NCBI GenBank assembly: GCA_003577005.1
Contig: QEUW01000189.1
Span: forward strand, 1 to 14,253
Direction of reading: 5' to 3'
Length of the DNA: 14,253 nucleotides
DNA from: Chloroflexota bacterium
Lineage (GTDB): Bacteria > Chloroflexota > Anaerolineae > Caldilineales > Caldilineaceae
Below, piece by piece: positions 14,112-14,253 of the stretch (within the stretch, counting starts at the first letter, position 1; every line of letters begins with the position of its first letter). Position numbers and translations under genes: made by a program. The notes below the pieces were generated by a model that worked only from the letters and a program-made list of their open reading frames with translations, searched no databases and was not told where the DNA came from.

Positions 14112-14158
14112 GGCGTTATTTGGCAACTGTATGTGCTATGCTGTTGCCAAATAACGCC
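14112..14158. repeat. 16-bp perfect inverted repeat between two genes
   Basis: Arms 14112-14127 (ggcgttatttggcaac) and 14143-14158 (gttgccaaataacgcc) are perfectly complementary around a 15-base spacer (tgtatgtgctatgct). No T-run follows, so it is not a normal terminator. The spacer contains a TATGCT box (14137-14142), and TTGGCA (14120-14125) lies only 11 bases before it, too close for a standard sigma-70 pair. It lies 26 bases before the ATG at 14184. It could be an operator for a dimeric regulator, a leader hairpin or a trace of a mobile element. Confidence 0.75.
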
Positions 14159-14183
14159 CAGTCCCCAGTATAGGAGCAGAGCA

Positions 14184-14253
14184 ATGAGCCAGCGTACTGA
14201 AGAGTATCAGCGATATGAATTTATTTATGAGATGGAGCGCCTGTATCTTCAAG
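14184..14253 (+). CDS. 5' end of an unidentified gene, cut by the window edge
   Basis: ATG 14184 follows TAGGAGCAG (AGGAG 7 bases upstream) and opens a frame to the window end. The 23 visible residues (MSQRTEEYQRYEF, then IYEMERLYLQ) are polar and helix-prone, rich in Glu, Tyr and Arg, with no signal peptide. That is too short to place in a family. It may form an operon with the winged-helix gene, although the long inverted repeat between them suggests separate control. Confidence 0.6.
   Translation, partial: MSQRTEEYQRYEFIYEMERLYLQ

Noticed and set aside
14120..14142. TTGGCA and TATGCT inside the long inverted repeat as a sigma-70 promoter
   Set aside because: The spacing is 11 bases, far short of the usual 16-18.

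Overview
The window looks like chromosomal DNA of a moderately GC-rich bacterium. Several gene families (a sensor kinase with PAS and GAF domains, an Sbp/CysW/CysA-type anion transporter, a lipobox-anchored blue copper protein, a GH1-like/GT4 carbohydrate gene and a small DUF2283 pair) together suggest a member of the Chloroflexota. That assignment is inference from gene content; no rRNA or other phylogenetic marker is present.

Layout. Bases 1-860 and 1430-2110 look like a gene graveyard, with short decayed coding fragments on both strands, including a frameshifted DDE-type transposase remnant (about 1745-2052). Between them sits an intact two-gene module on the plus strand (930-1428): a small protein resembling DUF4258-like toxins and a DUF2283 protein, overlapping by 8 bases.

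From 9116 down to 2113 four genes run on the minus strand and are probably co-transcribed: a sulfate-type substrate-binding protein, one CysW-like permease, a CysA-type ATPase with two universal-stress-protein (Usp) domains fused to its C-terminus, and 73 bases later a large membrane sensor histidine kinase. The first three genes are joined by 1-base stop/start overlaps. The model is periplasmic capture of sulfate or a similar oxyanion, import through a permease that may be a homodimer because no CysT partner is present, and energising by an ATPase that may be tuned by its Usp domains. No response regulator is visible.

Bases 9117-9840 hold the leader of that operon, a decayed small membrane protein, a strong minus-strand terminator and a plus-strand gene remnant. 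Bases 9841-12197 (minus) hold a GH1-like hydrolase fused to a GT4 glycosyltransferase, broken by one apparent single-base frameshift near 10663. Bases 12529-13059 (minus) encode a copper-binding cupredoxin lipoprotein with its own terminator. The right end holds a largely non-coding stretch (13060-13880), a small winged-helix DNA-binding protein (13881-14087), a striking 16-bp perfect inverted repeat (14112-14158), and the start of an unidentified gene that runs out of the window.
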